A stretch of DNA of 64,000 nucleotides from Halorientalis persicus (GTDB lineage Archaea > Halobacteriota > Halobacteria > Halobacteriales > Haloarculaceae): the NCBI RefSeq assembly GCF_900110215.1, contig NZ_FOCX01000005.1:168391-232390 (forward strand), in the 5' to 3' direction. Below are positions 52,356-61,772 of this stretch, piece after piece; within the stretch, counting starts at the first letter, position 1, and each line of letters starts with the position of its first letter. The notes beneath the pieces are model-generated. The model made no database searches and was not told the DNA's origin. It worked only from the letters and a program-made list of their open reading frames with translations. The translations under genes were made by a program, and so were the position numbers.

Positions 52356-54071
52356 ATGGACGACGAGGTACGCGAGCGAGTCAAAGAGGAGGCAGAGAAA
52401 AACGCCCTCTTCAACGCCCTGAAACACGAGAGCGACCCACAGGTCGGTGCGATCATGGGGCCGCTGATGGGCGAGAACCCCGAGTTCCGCGAACATGGCG
52501 ACGAGATTCCCGAGGTGATCGGCCCAGTGGTCGGCAAGATCGGGAGTATGTCGACCGAGGAGCGCCGCGCACGGCTCGAAGAACTCGATCCCGACCTCGT
52601 GGCCGAACTGGACGCCGAGGACGAAGACGACGAACACGACCTCCCGGACCTCCCGAACGCCGAGGCGTACGACGAGATCCGACTCCGGGCCGCCCCGAAC
52701 CCGAACGGGCCGTGGCACCTGGGCCACGCCCGGATGCCCTCCGTCATCGGCACGTACAAGGATCGCTACGACGGTGCCTTCGTCGTCCGGTTCGACGACA
52801 CCGACCCCGAGACTAAACGGCCCGACCTGGACGCCTACGACGAAATTCTGGACGCCATCGAGTACCTCGGCTTCGAGCCCGACGAGGTCATCCGGGCCAG
52901 CGACCGACTGGAGACCTACTACGATCACGCCCGTGAGCTGATCGACCGCGGCGGTGCCTACACCTGTTCCTGCCCGCAGGGCGAGTTCTCCGACATGAAG
53001 AATTCCGGTGAGGCCTGTCCACACCGGGACAAGGACCCCGAGACCACCCGCGAGGAGTTCGAGGCCATGATCGACGGCGAGTACTCGGCGGGCGAGAAGG
53101 TCCTCCGGGTGAAGACGGACATCGAACACAAGAATCCGGCCCTGCGGGACTGGGTGGCGTTCCGGATGATCGACACCCCACACCCGCGCGAGGAAGCTAG
53201 CGAGTACCGCTGCTGGCCGATGCTGGACTTCCAGAGCGGGATCGACGATCACCTGACCGGCATCTCCCACATCATCCGCGGGATCGACCTGCAGGATTCG
53301 GCCAAGCGCCAGCGGTTCGTCTACGACTACTTCGACTGGGCGTACCCCGAGGTGATCCACTGGGGGCACGTGCAGGTCGACGCCTACGACGTGTCGATGA
53401 GCACGTCGACGATCAAGGAGCGGATCGAAGCGGGGGAACTGGACGGCTGGGACGACCCGCGCGCGCCGACGCTGGCCAGTCTCCGCCGGCGCGGTATCCG
53501 CGGGCAGGCGATCGTCGACTCGATGGTGGAACTCGGGACCTCGACCTCGAACGTCGATCTGGCGATGTCGTCGATCTACGCCAACAACCGCGAGATCATC
53601 GACGAAGACACCGACCGCGCGTTCCTCGTTCGGGAGGGCGACCGCTTCGCCGTCGATGGCGGGCCGGACGCAGGCCATCCGCCGGTCCACCCGAACCACG
53701 AGGACCGCGGTGAGCGCGACATCCCCGTCGACGAGGCCGTTCTGCTGGAACCCGACGACGCGCCGAGCGAGGGCGAACGCGTCTGGCTGAAGGGGTACGG
53801 ACCAGTCCGCCGCGCGGGCGACACACTCGAGTTCACCGACGACGACATCGACGTGGTACGAGAGGGCGACGTGGACGTGATCCACTGGGTGCCCGCCGAC
53901 CAGAGCCGGCCGCTCCGGCTCCGGACGATGGACGGTGACGTAACGGGACACGCGGAACCCGGGATCACCGACTACGACCCCGACGCCATGGTTCAGTTCG
54001 AACGGATCGGGTTCGCACGGATCGACCGACACGAGAGCGACGAGACGGTGGCGTACTACGCCCACCAGTGA
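52356..54071 (+). CDS. gltX: glutamyl-tRNA synthetase
   Basis: The 571-residue archaeal-type GluRS has a helical N-terminal extension (MDDEVRERVKEEAEKNALFN...), HIGH-like PNPNGPWHLGHARMPS, EYRCWPMLDFQSGIDDHLTGISHIIRG, and the KMSKS-equivalent DVSMSTSTIKERIE, which lacks the first Lys. The C-terminal beta-barrel anticodon domain follows. In archaea it charges tRNA-Glu and usually also tRNA-Gln for GatDE. Last gene of the mvk-rnj-idsA-gltX group. Confidence 0.95.
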   Translation: MDDEVRERVKEEAEKNALFNALKHESDPQVGAIMGPLMGENPEFREHGDEIPEVIGPVVGKIGSMSTEERRARLEELDPDLVAELDAEDEDDEHDLPDLPNAEAYDEIRLRAAPNPNGPWHLGHARMPSVIGTYKDRYDGAFVVRFDDTDPETKRPDLDAYDEILDAIEYLGFEPDEVIRASDRLETYYDHARELIDRGGAYTCSCPQGEFSDMKNSGEACPHRDKDPETTREEFEAMIDGEYSAGEKVLRVKTDIEHKNPALRDWVAFRMIDTPHPREEASEYRCWPMLDFQSGIDDHLTGISHIIRGIDLQDSAKRQRFVYDYFDWAYPEVIHWGHVQVDAYDVSMSTSTIKERIEAGELDGWDDPRAPTLASLRRRGIRGQAIVDSMVELGTSTSNVDLAMSSIYANNREIIDEDTDRAFLVREGDRFAVDGGPDAGHPPVHPNHEDRGERDIPVDEAVLLEPDDAPSEGERVWLKGYGPVRRAGDTLEFTDDDIDVVREGDVDVIHWVPADQSRPLRLRTMDGDVTGHAEPGITDYDPDAMVQFERIGFARIDRHESDETVAYYAHQ

Positions 54072-54080
54072 CGTTCGGTC

Positions 54081-54093
54081 AAACTTTTAAGTA
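54081..54093 (+). promoter_or_regulatory. TATA box of the ferredoxin gene
   Basis: AACTTTTAAGTAG, followed by GGAGGTG at 54104-54110, which lies 13 nt before the ATG of the ferredoxin and can act as a Shine-Dalgarno. Confidence 0.6.
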
Positions 54094-54117
54094 GTTCCCC
54101 GGCGGAGGTGGGGATAG

Positions 54118-54453
<336 letters not shown>

Positions 54454-54545
54454 CGGTCCCTCGATCGACCGCTGACGACCGACGACGTTCGCCGACGCCG
54501 CGATTTTTCCCTCCCGATAGTGTCCCGTAGCCTTCTGGCTATTTG

Positions 54546-54555
54546 TAAGATCTTA
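54546..54555. promoter_or_regulatory. TAAGATCTTA palindrome upstream of the fix operon
   Basis: A perfect 10-bp palindrome, TAAGATCTTA, in the AT-rich part of the fixA upstream region, followed by a TATA-like CAATAGCAAAATACC. It is a candidate operator for the operon. Confidence 0.4.
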
Positions 54556-54623
54556 GAAAAAGCACAATAGCAAAATACCAGGAAGACGGTGGTAGTGATG
54601 TTCACCCAAATGGCGTGATACCT

Positions 54624-55478
54624 ATGCACACACTGGTACTTACGAAAGGCGTTCCGGACTTCAGGGAGGGACAGGTGTCGTTCGACGAGGACGGGCACCT
54701 CGAGCGCGGGAAGACACCGACCGTGATGAACCCCAACGACAAGCACGCGCTGGAGGCGGCACTCCAGACGAAGGTTCGTCACGGCGGCACCGTATCGCTG
54801 ATGAGTATGGGACCGCCGGGGTACAAGGAGGTCCTACAGGAAGGGATGGAAGACGTCTACGCGGACGACCTCTATCTCCTCTCGGACCGGGAGATGGGCG
54901 CGGCCGACACGTGGGCAACGTCGATCACCCTCTCGACGGGCATCGACCACCTGGAGGAAGAGCCCGACGTGGTGTTCGCGGGCTTCAAGACCGCGGACGG
55001 GGAGACCGGCCACACTGGCCCCCAGACTTGCTGGTGTCAGGACTGGCCCATCGTCACTCACGTCGTGGCGCTGGACATCGACGAGGAGGAACGCACCCTG
55101 CGAGCCAAACGGCTCGTCGAGGGCGACGTGGAGGAGATCGAGACGGTCGAGGCACCCCTGCCCTGTTTCGTCGTCGCCGATCCGGAGTTCGAGCCGACCT
55201 ATCGGAAGGCCGAGCATCGGCTCCGGCACAAGGACCTGCGGGCCGAGACCCAGGAGCGGGCCGCGAACTTCGAGGACCACCTGGAGGTGTACGATCAGGC
55301 GGAACTGAACCTCGATCCGGACTTCATCGGCCTGGACGGATCGCCGACTATCGTGGCCGGCGTCGATCCGATCCCGAAAGCCCCCTCCGAGCGGGAAGCG
55401 ACGATGGTCGACCCGGGCGACGAGGGGGCGATGGCGGAGGTATTCGAGGAACTCGAACCGTACGCGGGGGCTGACTGA
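54624..55478 (+). CDS. fixA: electron transfer flavoprotein beta subunit
   Basis: I start at ATG 54624 (MHTLVLTKGVPDFREGQVSF), 284 residues, over GTG 54615. ETF-beta signatures: NPNDKHALEAALQTKVRHGG, VSLMSMGPPGYKEVLQEGMEDVYADDLYLLSD, VFAGFKTADGETGHTGPQTCWCQDWPIVTHVVALDIDEEE. It binds AMP (or a second FAD, in bifurcating forms) and, with FixB, accepts electrons from acyl-CoA dehydrogenases. First gene of fixA-fixB-fixCX. Confidence 0.93.
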   Translation: MHTLVLTKGVPDFREGQVSFDEDGHLERGKTPTVMNPNDKHALEAALQTKVRHGGTVSLMSMGPPGYKEVLQEGMEDVYADDLYLLSDREMGAADTWATSITLSTGIDHLEEEPDVVFAGFKTADGETGHTGPQTCWCQDWPIVTHVVALDIDEEERTLRAKRLVEGDVEEIETVEAPLPCFVVADPEFEPTYRKAEHRLRHKDLRAETQERAANFEDHLEVYDQAELNLDPDFIGLDGSPTIVAGVDPIPKAPSEREATMVDPGDEGAMAEVFEELEPYAGAD

Positions 55479-55480
55479 TC

Positions 55481-57145
55481 ATGGAGATCGATCCAACCGA
55501 CCACGAGATCGCGGACCTCGGGCCGAAGATCAAAGACGTCGACGACGCCGACGAGTTGCGCGAGATGCTGGACGCCGAGGAAGACGGGGCGGACCGCGCG
55601 CCAGTGAAGACGCTCATCGAGGACCGACTGGAGAAAGTCGAGGGCGAAGACGAAGACGTGGACCCGAGCGACGCCGACCTGGACGACATGACCGTCGCCG
55701 ACGTGGCGAACATGGTCCGGGGCATCGAGGACATCGACGTTCTCGAAGACCTCCTGGAACGGGAGCAAGACGGCCAGGACCGCAAGACGGCCAAGAGCCA
55801 GATCGAGGGTCGCATCGACACGCTGCAGGACAGCGACGACGACGGCGAGGGCGAAGAAGTAGTTATCGAGGACCCCGAGGAGAAGTACCCGGACCTCGAT
55901 CATCCGACGGCGGACAAAAAGCACGTTCGCGCGCTGGACGGCGGTGAGTATCGAGATATGTGGGTCTACTGTGAGACCCAGCAGGGCCAGTTGATCGACG
56001 TGTCCAGGGAGATGCTCGGGAAGGCCCGCGAGCTGATGGACGGGTACAACGACGAATATGGAGAGAGCGAGTCGGTCATCGCCGTGTTGATCGGCGACGG
56101 CGTGGGCGAGTTGGCCGAGGAGTGTCTCGCCTACGGGGCCGACCGCGTGATCTACCTCGAGGACGAACGCCTCGACCGGTTCCGGCACACGCCGTACACG
56201 GAGATCTTCTGTGACATGGCGCGCAACGGCGGCCACCCGTTCGGCCGCGAGGGGCGGGAAGAGGACGACTGGCGCGACTACGACGAACCGCGCTACACGG
56301 TCTTCCCGGCGACGAACAACGGCCGGGACCTCTCGGCGCTGGCCCAGGCCGAATTCGATTCCGGACTGGCCTCGGACTGTTCGGACCTGTTCATCGAGGC
56401 CGCGGACATCTCCAACCCGGCGAAGACGGGCAAGCCGGGCGAGACCGTCGAGTTCCAGCGCGTCCTGCACATGAAGCGCCCGGACTTCTCCGGGTTCGAG
56501 TACTCTACGATCCTCTGTCTGGACAAGCCCGGCCGGGAGTTCCACCCACAGGGTGCCTCGGTCATCCCGGGGAGTTTCGACGTACCCGACCCCGACAAAG
56601 AGCGGGAAGGCGAGGTGATCGAACACGAGATGCCCCTCGAAGACGACTGGTTCAAGGTCGAAGTCACCGACTACGATCAGCTGGAAGGCGGTGTCGACCT
56701 GACGGGCAACGAGGTCGTCGTCGCCCTGGGTCGGGGTATCGGCGAGGATCCGACCGAGGGGATCGAACTCGGCCTCGATCTGGTCGATCAGTTCGAGGAG
56801 GCCGATCTGGGCCTCTCGCGGGGGGTCATCACGGCCTCCTATCAGTTCGCGGGCCACGTCGAACAGTACGTGGCAGAAGAGCGCCAGATCGGCGAGTCCG
56901 GCCAGGAGGTCGAACCGGCCGTGTACATCGCGGCTGGCATCTCCGGGGCCGTCCAGCACAAGGTCGGTATGGACGAGTCGGACACGATCGTCGCGATCAA
57001 CACCGATGCCGACGCCGATATCGTCGACTTCTCCGATTACTTCATCGAGGGTGATCTCTTCGAGATCCTGCCGGAGTTGATCGACTCGCTGGAGAAGGGC
57101 GAACTGGACGTACAGGCGCTTGCAGGGGGTGCATCCGATGACTGA
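55481..57145 (+). CDS. fixB: electron transfer flavoprotein alpha subunit with N-terminal repeat extension
   Basis: A 554-residue protein, much longer than the usual 310-330. Residues 1-125 hold two tandem helical repeats (IADLGPKIKDVDDADELREM..., DVANMVRGIEDIDVLEDLLE...) ending in acidic linkers. Residues about 150-550 form ETF-alpha: WVYCETQQGQLIDVSREMLG, YGADRVIYLEDERLD, FAD site FPATNNGRDLSALAQAEFDSGLASDCSDL and the C-terminal LGRGIG...AGISGAVQHKVGMDESDTIVAINTD. Overlaps fixCX by 8 nt. Confidence 0.92.
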   Translation: MEIDPTDHEIADLGPKIKDVDDADELREMLDAEEDGADRAPVKTLIEDRLEKVEGEDEDVDPSDADLDDMTVADVANMVRGIEDIDVLEDLLEREQDGQDRKTAKSQIEGRIDTLQDSDDDGEGEEVVIEDPEEKYPDLDHPTADKKHVRALDGGEYRDMWVYCETQQGQLIDVSREMLGKARELMDGYNDEYGESESVIAVLIGDGVGELAEECLAYGADRVIYLEDERLDRFRHTPYTEIFCDMARNGGHPFGREGREEDDWRDYDEPRYTVFPATNNGRDLSALAQAEFDSGLASDCSDLFIEAADISNPAKTGKPGETVEFQRVLHMKRPDFSGFEYSTILCLDKPGREFHPQGASVIPGSFDVPDPDKEREGEVIEHEMPLEDDWFKVEVTDYDQLEGGVDLTGNEVVVALGRGIGEDPTEGIELGLDLVDQFEEADLGLSRGVITASYQFAGHVEQYVAEERQIGESGQEVEPAVYIAAGISGAVQHKVGMDESDTIVAINTDADADIVDFSDYFIEGDLFEILPELIDSLEKGELDVQALAGGASDD

Positions 57146-58805
57146 CGACTACGAACACTACGAAGCCGTCGTCGTGGGGGCCGGTCCCGGCGGCGCGGCC
57201 GCGGCGGCGACACTCGCACAGAACGGCGTGGAGACCCTCGTCCTCGAACGGGGCGTCGAATCCGGCTCGAAGAACGTCTCGGGCGGACTGATCTACGCCG
57301 AGGAATCGGCACCGTACACCATCGACGGCCTGTTCCCGGACTTCCGGGCGGAGGCGAGCGAGCGGCCCATCTCGGAGTACTACCTCCACAACGTGGCCGG
57401 GCGAAAGGTCAAGACCATCGACCTGACGGGTATCCACGAACACGACACGGCGTGGTCCGATGCCGTCCTCCGGCGACACATGGACTCGTGGCTGGAAGAT
57501 CGGGTCCACGAGATGACCCGCGAGACCGGCGGCGGCCTCCTGACGGGGGTCCGTGTCGACGGGCTCCTCCGGGAGGCCGGCGAGATCGTCGGCGTCACCT
57601 GCGAGGAACTGGACCCGATCAAAGCGGACGCGATCATCGCGGCCGACGGCGTCAACTCCGAACTGGCGCGGGACGCTGGCCTGATGGACTGGGAGGACCC
57701 CGAGGAGTGGTTCCAGGGCGTCAAAGCCATCGTGGATATGCCGGAGGGAACCATCGCCGACCGCTTCGGTGTGGCCGACGACGAGGGCGTGGCACACCTG
57801 TTCTCGGGCGACCTCTTCGAGGGCGTCCGGGGCGGCGGGTTCCTGTACACCAACGACGACTCCCTGTCGATCGGGACCGTCTTCCACCTGGACTCGCTGG
57901 TCGCGGAGGAAGCCGAACCCCACGAACTCCTGGACGCCCTGCTCACCCACCCGCTGCTGGATCAGTGGCTCCAGGGGGAGTACGAGGAACTGGAGTACGG
58001 AGCGAAACTCGTCCCGGACTCCAAGAAGGTGGCCCACCCCTCGCCTCATCGGGGTCGACTCATGCTCGTCGGGGACGCCGCCGGGCAGATGCAGGCCCAG
58101 GGCCCGATCATCAAGGGGATGAACCACGCGGTGTCGGCGGGCGCGCTGGCCGCCGAGGCGTTCGTCGAGGCCGACACCAGAGGGCGGCCCGAGGAAGCCG
58201 GCCAGCGCTACGAGACGAAACTTCGCGACGAGGGCGTGATGAAGAAGCTCCGGCCCACCCGGTACAAGGTGGCGAGCGCGGTCGGTGAGAACGACGCCGT
58301 GGCCTCGGTGACGGACAAACTCGTCGACTCGTCGCTCGGGAAACTGGGCATTAAGGCGGCCGACCGCCTGGGACTGCTCAGGCGGTCGTTCAACTCGCCG
58401 TTCGTGATGTCGGTCATGCCAGACACGCAGACACTGTACGTGACCGCGCCGACGGCCATCGCGGAGGCGCTCGGGACGCCGGTTCGGGCGGAAAACGACG
58501 TGGAACCGCCGGACCTAGCCGACCGCATCGGCGACCTGACCTACGACGTGGGCGACCCACACATCGAGTTACAGGACAACTCCTTCGCGGCCAGCGGGGC
58601 CGCGGTGTCGGCCTGTCCGGTCAGCGCGACGGACTTCGGCGGCGGCTGTTACCGCGACGAGACGGTCAAGACGAACGGCCACGAAGAACACCTCGTGAGC
58701 CTGGACACCCAGCCCTGCGTCGAGTGTGGCACCTGTGCCATCGTCGCCGACACGGAGTGGGAACACCCCGCCGGCGGCAAGGGCGTGGAGTTCAAACAGG
58801 GCTAA
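57138..58805 (+). CDS. fixCX: ETF:quinone oxidoreductase fused to a FixX ferredoxin
   Basis: From ATG 57138 the product is 555 residues. Residues 1-430 are the FixC flavoprotein: VVVGAGPGGAAAAATLAQNGVETLVLERG, LVGDAAGQMQAQGPIIKGMNHAVSAGALAAE. Residues about 465-555 match FixX: SACPVSATDFGGGC, then QPCVECGTCAIVADTEWEHPAGGKGVEFKQG, with the four cysteines of the [4Fe-4S] cluster. Electrons from ETF thus reach the quinone through one chain. Separate fixX and fixC genes are usual. Confidence 0.93.
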   Translation: MTDDYEHYEAVVVGAGPGGAAAAATLAQNGVETLVLERGVESGSKNVSGGLIYAEESAPYTIDGLFPDFRAEASERPISEYYLHNVAGRKVKTIDLTGIHEHDTAWSDAVLRRHMDSWLEDRVHEMTRETGGGLLTGVRVDGLLREAGEIVGVTCEELDPIKADAIIAADGVNSELARDAGLMDWEDPEEWFQGVKAIVDMPEGTIADRFGVADDEGVAHLFSGDLFEGVRGGGFLYTNDDSLSIGTVFHLDSLVAEEAEPHELLDALLTHPLLDQWLQGEYEELEYGAKLVPDSKKVAHPSPHRGRLMLVGDAAGQMQAQGPIIKGMNHAVSAGALAAEAFVEADTRGRPEEAGQRYETKLRDEGVMKKLRPTRYKVASAVGENDAVASVTDKLVDSSLGKLGIKAADRLGLLRRSFNSPFVMSVMPDTQTLYVTAPTAIAEALGTPVRAENDVEPPDLADRIGDLTYDVGDPHIELQDNSFAASGAAVSACPVSATDFGGGCYRDETVKTNGHEEHLVSLDTQPCVECGTCAIVADTEWEHPAGGKGVEFKQG

Positions 58806-58820
58806 GATCCCTCGTCTCGG

Positions 58821-59207
58821 ATGACCGAAACTGAATCGTACCACGCCCGGATCGAGGCCGTCGTCGAGCGCTACCGGGCGGACCGGAACGAGTTCGAGCC
58901 CCCGGACGATCCGCCGGCACCGGAGCAGGCGATGGACTACTGTCGCGAGGGGCTCGGGCCGGCGGTGATGATCTACGTCGACGCCCGCGCCAACGACTGG
59001 GGCGTGCGCTTCTCGGAGCGGGAGTTCGACCTGTTGCACGAGGCGATGAACGGCTACCTCGCGCTGTACACGGCCTGTTACGGCGTCGAGACCGACCCCG
59101 ACGCGGCGATCAGGGAGGCTGCCGAACTCCTGCTCGACACCCACAACATCCGGGACGTGGCGGCGATGCTGACCGGCGTCCCGGAGCGTGCGACTGGGGA
59201 CGGCTAA
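58821..59207 (+). CDS. small helical protein of unknown function
   Basis: A 128-residue protein, MTETESYHARIEAVVERYRA. It is helical, with GPAVMIYVDARANDWGVRFSEREFDLLHEAMNGYLALYTACYG and NIRDVAAMLTGVPE, resembling a conserved haloarchaeal family seen next to fix or redox genes. No metal or catalytic motif is apparent. It lies 15 nt after fixCX and may be its cotranscribed partner. Confidence 0.7.
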   Translation: MTETESYHARIEAVVERYRADRNEFEPPDDPPAPEQAMDYCREGLGPAVMIYVDARANDWGVRFSEREFDLLHEAMNGYLALYTACYGVETDPDAAIREAAELLLDTHNIRDVAAMLTGVPERATGDG

Positions 59208-59289
59208 TTCGATGGGGTCGCAGTGTCGGGTCCCCGGCGTGCCCGCCGAGATGCGAAGCACCAAAGCCCGGACGGCCACGAGCGATGAT

Positions 59290-59694
59290 ATGTTCACACA
59301 GACCGACGGGTTGTCACAGGTGAAGACGCCGCTCGTCTACGTGATGGGGACCATCTACGTCGTCGCCGGCGTGTTCCACTTCGTCGTGCCGGACCTGTTT
59401 GCACAGATCGTCCCACCGCAACTGCCGGCGGCCACGGCACTGGTCTATCTCTCGGGGATCGCAGAGATCGGCCTCGGGCTCGGCGTCATGGTCCCCCGGA
59501 CGCGCCGGATCGCGGCCTGGGGGCTGGTCGCCCTGTTGCTGGCGGTCTTTCCCGCGAACGTCTACATGGCCACTTCGGGGGTCGTGATCCAGGGCGCACC
59601 GGCCGCCATCGCGGAGCCGGGACTCGGGCGCTGGGTTCGCCTCCCGTTCCAGGGCGTCCTGATCGCCTGGGCGCTGTGGTACACCTACGAGTAG
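59290..59694 (+). CDS. DoxX-like membrane protein
   Basis: I start at ATG 59290 (MFTQTDGLSQVKTPLVYVMG), 134 residues; upstream ATGs at 59212 and 59251 add a less conserved extension. Four helices include VYVMGTIYVVAGVFHFVVPDLFAQIV, LVYLSGIAEIGLGLGVMVP, AAWGLVALLLAVFPANVYMATSG and a C-terminal helix VLIAWALWYTY. The HF motif (FHF) in helix 1 and the PANVYMA in helix 3 are typical of DoxX/DUF4149 quinone-linked proteins. Stop is 20 nt from the convergent kinase. Confidence 0.82.
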   Translation: MFTQTDGLSQVKTPLVYVMGTIYVVAGVFHFVVPDLFAQIVPPQLPAATALVYLSGIAEIGLGLGVMVPRTRRIAAWGLVALLLAVFPANVYMATSGVVIQGAPAAIAEPGLGRWVRLPFQGVLIAWALWYTYE

Positions 59695-59713
59695 ACGCGC
59701 CAGCGTGTCGCCC

Positions 59714-61606
59714 TCAGAAGGTCTCGACGCCGCTGAACACGAAGCGGGCACCGCCGGTCGACGACGGTCGATCGGCTCCTGGTTCCGGCGGCGTATCGCG
59801 TTCGGTTACCGTGACCGACCAGCCGTGGGCCTGCGCGATGTCGCCGACGATCGTCAGGCCCAGTCCCGGGCTATCGGCGGCCGTCGAGTACCCCATCTCG
59901 AAGATCCGGTCGCGGTCGTCGGCCGGGATCCCGGGGCCGTCGTCCTCGACGACGAACGCGAAATCGGCGTTCGTTCCCGACGCGGAGCCGTCGGTATCGG
60001 ACTCGGGATCGATCGACGCGAGTCGGACGGCGACCGCCCCGTCGCCGTGCTCGATAGCGTTTCTGAAGAGATTCTCGAGGAGCTGTTCGAGTCGGCCCAC
60101 GTCGGCGAGGATGTGCGCGTCGGTGTCGACGGTGAGGGTCGCATCTTCGGTCGGAAGCGACGACCAGCGGTCGCGAGCGACGGTGGCGAGTGACACCGGG
60201 GACGGGTCGTCGATGGTTCTGCCGTCACGGGCCAGCGCGAGCACCTCGTCGATCAGCCGTTCCATCCGGTCGACGGCACGATGGCTCCGGTCGAGGTGGT
60301 CGTTGTCGACTTCGTCGTCGAGCAGATCCAGTGAGGTCGAGACGGTTTCTAGCGGGTTGCGGAGGTCGTGGCTGATGACCGAGGCGAAAGCTTCCAGACG
60401 TTCGTTCTTGCGTTCCAGATCGAGTTCGTTGCGTTTCCGTTCGGTGATGTCCCGCGTCGTCGCGAGGATGAAATCACTGTCGTCGTCAGTCTCCAGCGGC
60501 CGAATTCGGAGTTCGAGGAAGTCGGTGGTGGGTGGAACCGTCGGTTCGAGCACGAGCGTGACTTCGTCGCGCTCGCCGGCGGCGATGTCGTCGATCGCGG
60601 ACTGGATAGCTTCGACCGCCGAGTCGGAGAAGATTCCGGCTTCGTCGAGGTAGGAGACGTGTTCGCCGATCCACGCCTGCGCCGAGAGGTCGACGGTCTG
60701 GTCGGCACGGAAGTTGATGAACTGGAACCGATAGTCCCGGTCGAGGACGTACACGCCCTCGTCCATGCTCCGGATGACCGACCGGTGCCAGTCGAGTTCC
60801 GCCTCGCTCTCTTTCCGGGCGGTCACGTCGCGGACGTTGCCGACGATTCCCTCGATGCCAGGGTCGTCGAGCAGGTTTCGGGCCCGGATCTCGACCCAGC
60901 GCCAGGAGCCGTCCCGGTGTTTCGTCCGGAGTTCGACCGTCTTCTCCGTGTCCGGAGACGCCATTACGTCGGCCAGTTCCGACCGGGTTCGGGCCACGTC
61001 GTCGGGATGGAGGAAGTCGAACGCGGTCTCGCCCATCAGCTCGTCCGGGTCGTAGCCGAGGGTTCGCTCGACCGACGGCGTCACGTAGGTCAGCGTCCCG
61101 TCGGCGTCGATGATGAAGATGTAATCGGCCGAGTGTTCGAGGAGTTTCGAGAACCGAGTTCGCGTCTCGTCGACCTCGCGTTCCGCGGCGTGGTGTTCGA
61201 CGGAGTTGGCGATTCGGTTCGCCAGCAGCGTGTACTGGTCCTCCCGCGGGCCCTTCTGGAGGTAGTCGGTCACGCCCGCGGAGATGGCCTCGCTGGCGAT
61301 CTCTTCGCTCCCCTTGCCGGTGAAGAGCACGAAGGGGAGTTGCGGGTGAGTTTCGCGGACGCGCCGGAGAAACTCCAGGCCGTCCATCTGTGGCATATCG
61401 TAGTCGCTGACGACGCAGTCGAACGACGACGAGCCGAGTCGCTCCAGCGCGGCGCGTGGATCGGTCTCGGTGGTCACGTCGAGGGGCTCGTCAGTCCGGT
61501 CCAGCATCTCCCCTGCCAGATCCAGAAACGCCGGATCGTCGTCGACGTGCAGCACCCGGATCGGGCGGGCTGACAGGTCCGTCGCAGAGAGGTGTCGTTC
61601 GTCCAT
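59714..61606 (-). CDS. hybrid sensor histidine kinase with N-terminal receiver
   Basis: From ATG 61606 (MDERHLSATDLSARPIRVLH) the product is 630 residues. Domain order: receiver (about 16-130, Asp68 acceptor and Lys118), PAS (about 145-270), PAS (about 275-395), dimerisation domain with His413 in VISHDLRNPLETV, and ATPase (about 500-625; NLFRNAIEHGDGAVAVRL, VEDDGPGIPADDR, GLGLTIVGDIA). There are no transmembrane segments, so it is cytosolic. The receiver precedes the kinase, so an upstream signal may feed into it. A likely partner HalX regulator is at 2418, but far away. Confidence 0.93.
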   Translation of the reverse strand: MDERHLSATDLSARPIRVLHVDDDPAFLDLAGEMLDRTDEPLDVTTETDPRAALERLGSSSFDCVVSDYDMPQMDGLEFLRRVRETHPQLPFVLFTGKGSEEIASEAISAGVTDYLQKGPREDQYTLLANRIANSVEHHAAEREVDETRTRFSKLLEHSADYIFIIDADGTLTYVTPSVERTLGYDPDELMGETAFDFLHPDDVARTRSELADVMASPDTEKTVELRTKHRDGSWRWVEIRARNLLDDPGIEGIVGNVRDVTARKESEAELDWHRSVIRSMDEGVYVLDRDYRFQFINFRADQTVDLSAQAWIGEHVSYLDEAGIFSDSAVEAIQSAIDDIAAGERDEVTLVLEPTVPPTTDFLELRIRPLETDDDSDFILATTRDITERKRNELDLERKNERLEAFASVISHDLRNPLETVSTSLDLLDDEVDNDHLDRSHRAVDRMERLIDEVLALARDGRTIDDPSPVSLATVARDRWSSLPTEDATLTVDTDAHILADVGRLEQLLENLFRNAIEHGDGAVAVRLASIDPESDTDGSASGTNADFAFVVEDDGPGIPADDRDRIFEMGYSTAADSPGLGLTIVGDIAQAHGWSVTVTERDTPPEPGADRPSSTGGARFVFSGVETF

Positions 61607-61772
61607 CACGTGTTCACACGGCGGAAGCCGACAGCAAATCGTATGGCATCATGGACCTACCCGACTTAAATCCGGCCCCTGTATCGCGAAGATTAATCGC
61701 GAGCGATGGCTCCGGGAACGACGGCCTCCCAGTTGACAAACAGTTAAGTATCGTGGCGTGGTAACGCACCTC

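Noticed and set aside
61676..61710. Palindrome-like CGCGAAGATTAATCGCGA near the sensor kinase promoter
   Set aside because: Imperfect and short; no second copy, so not called as an operator.
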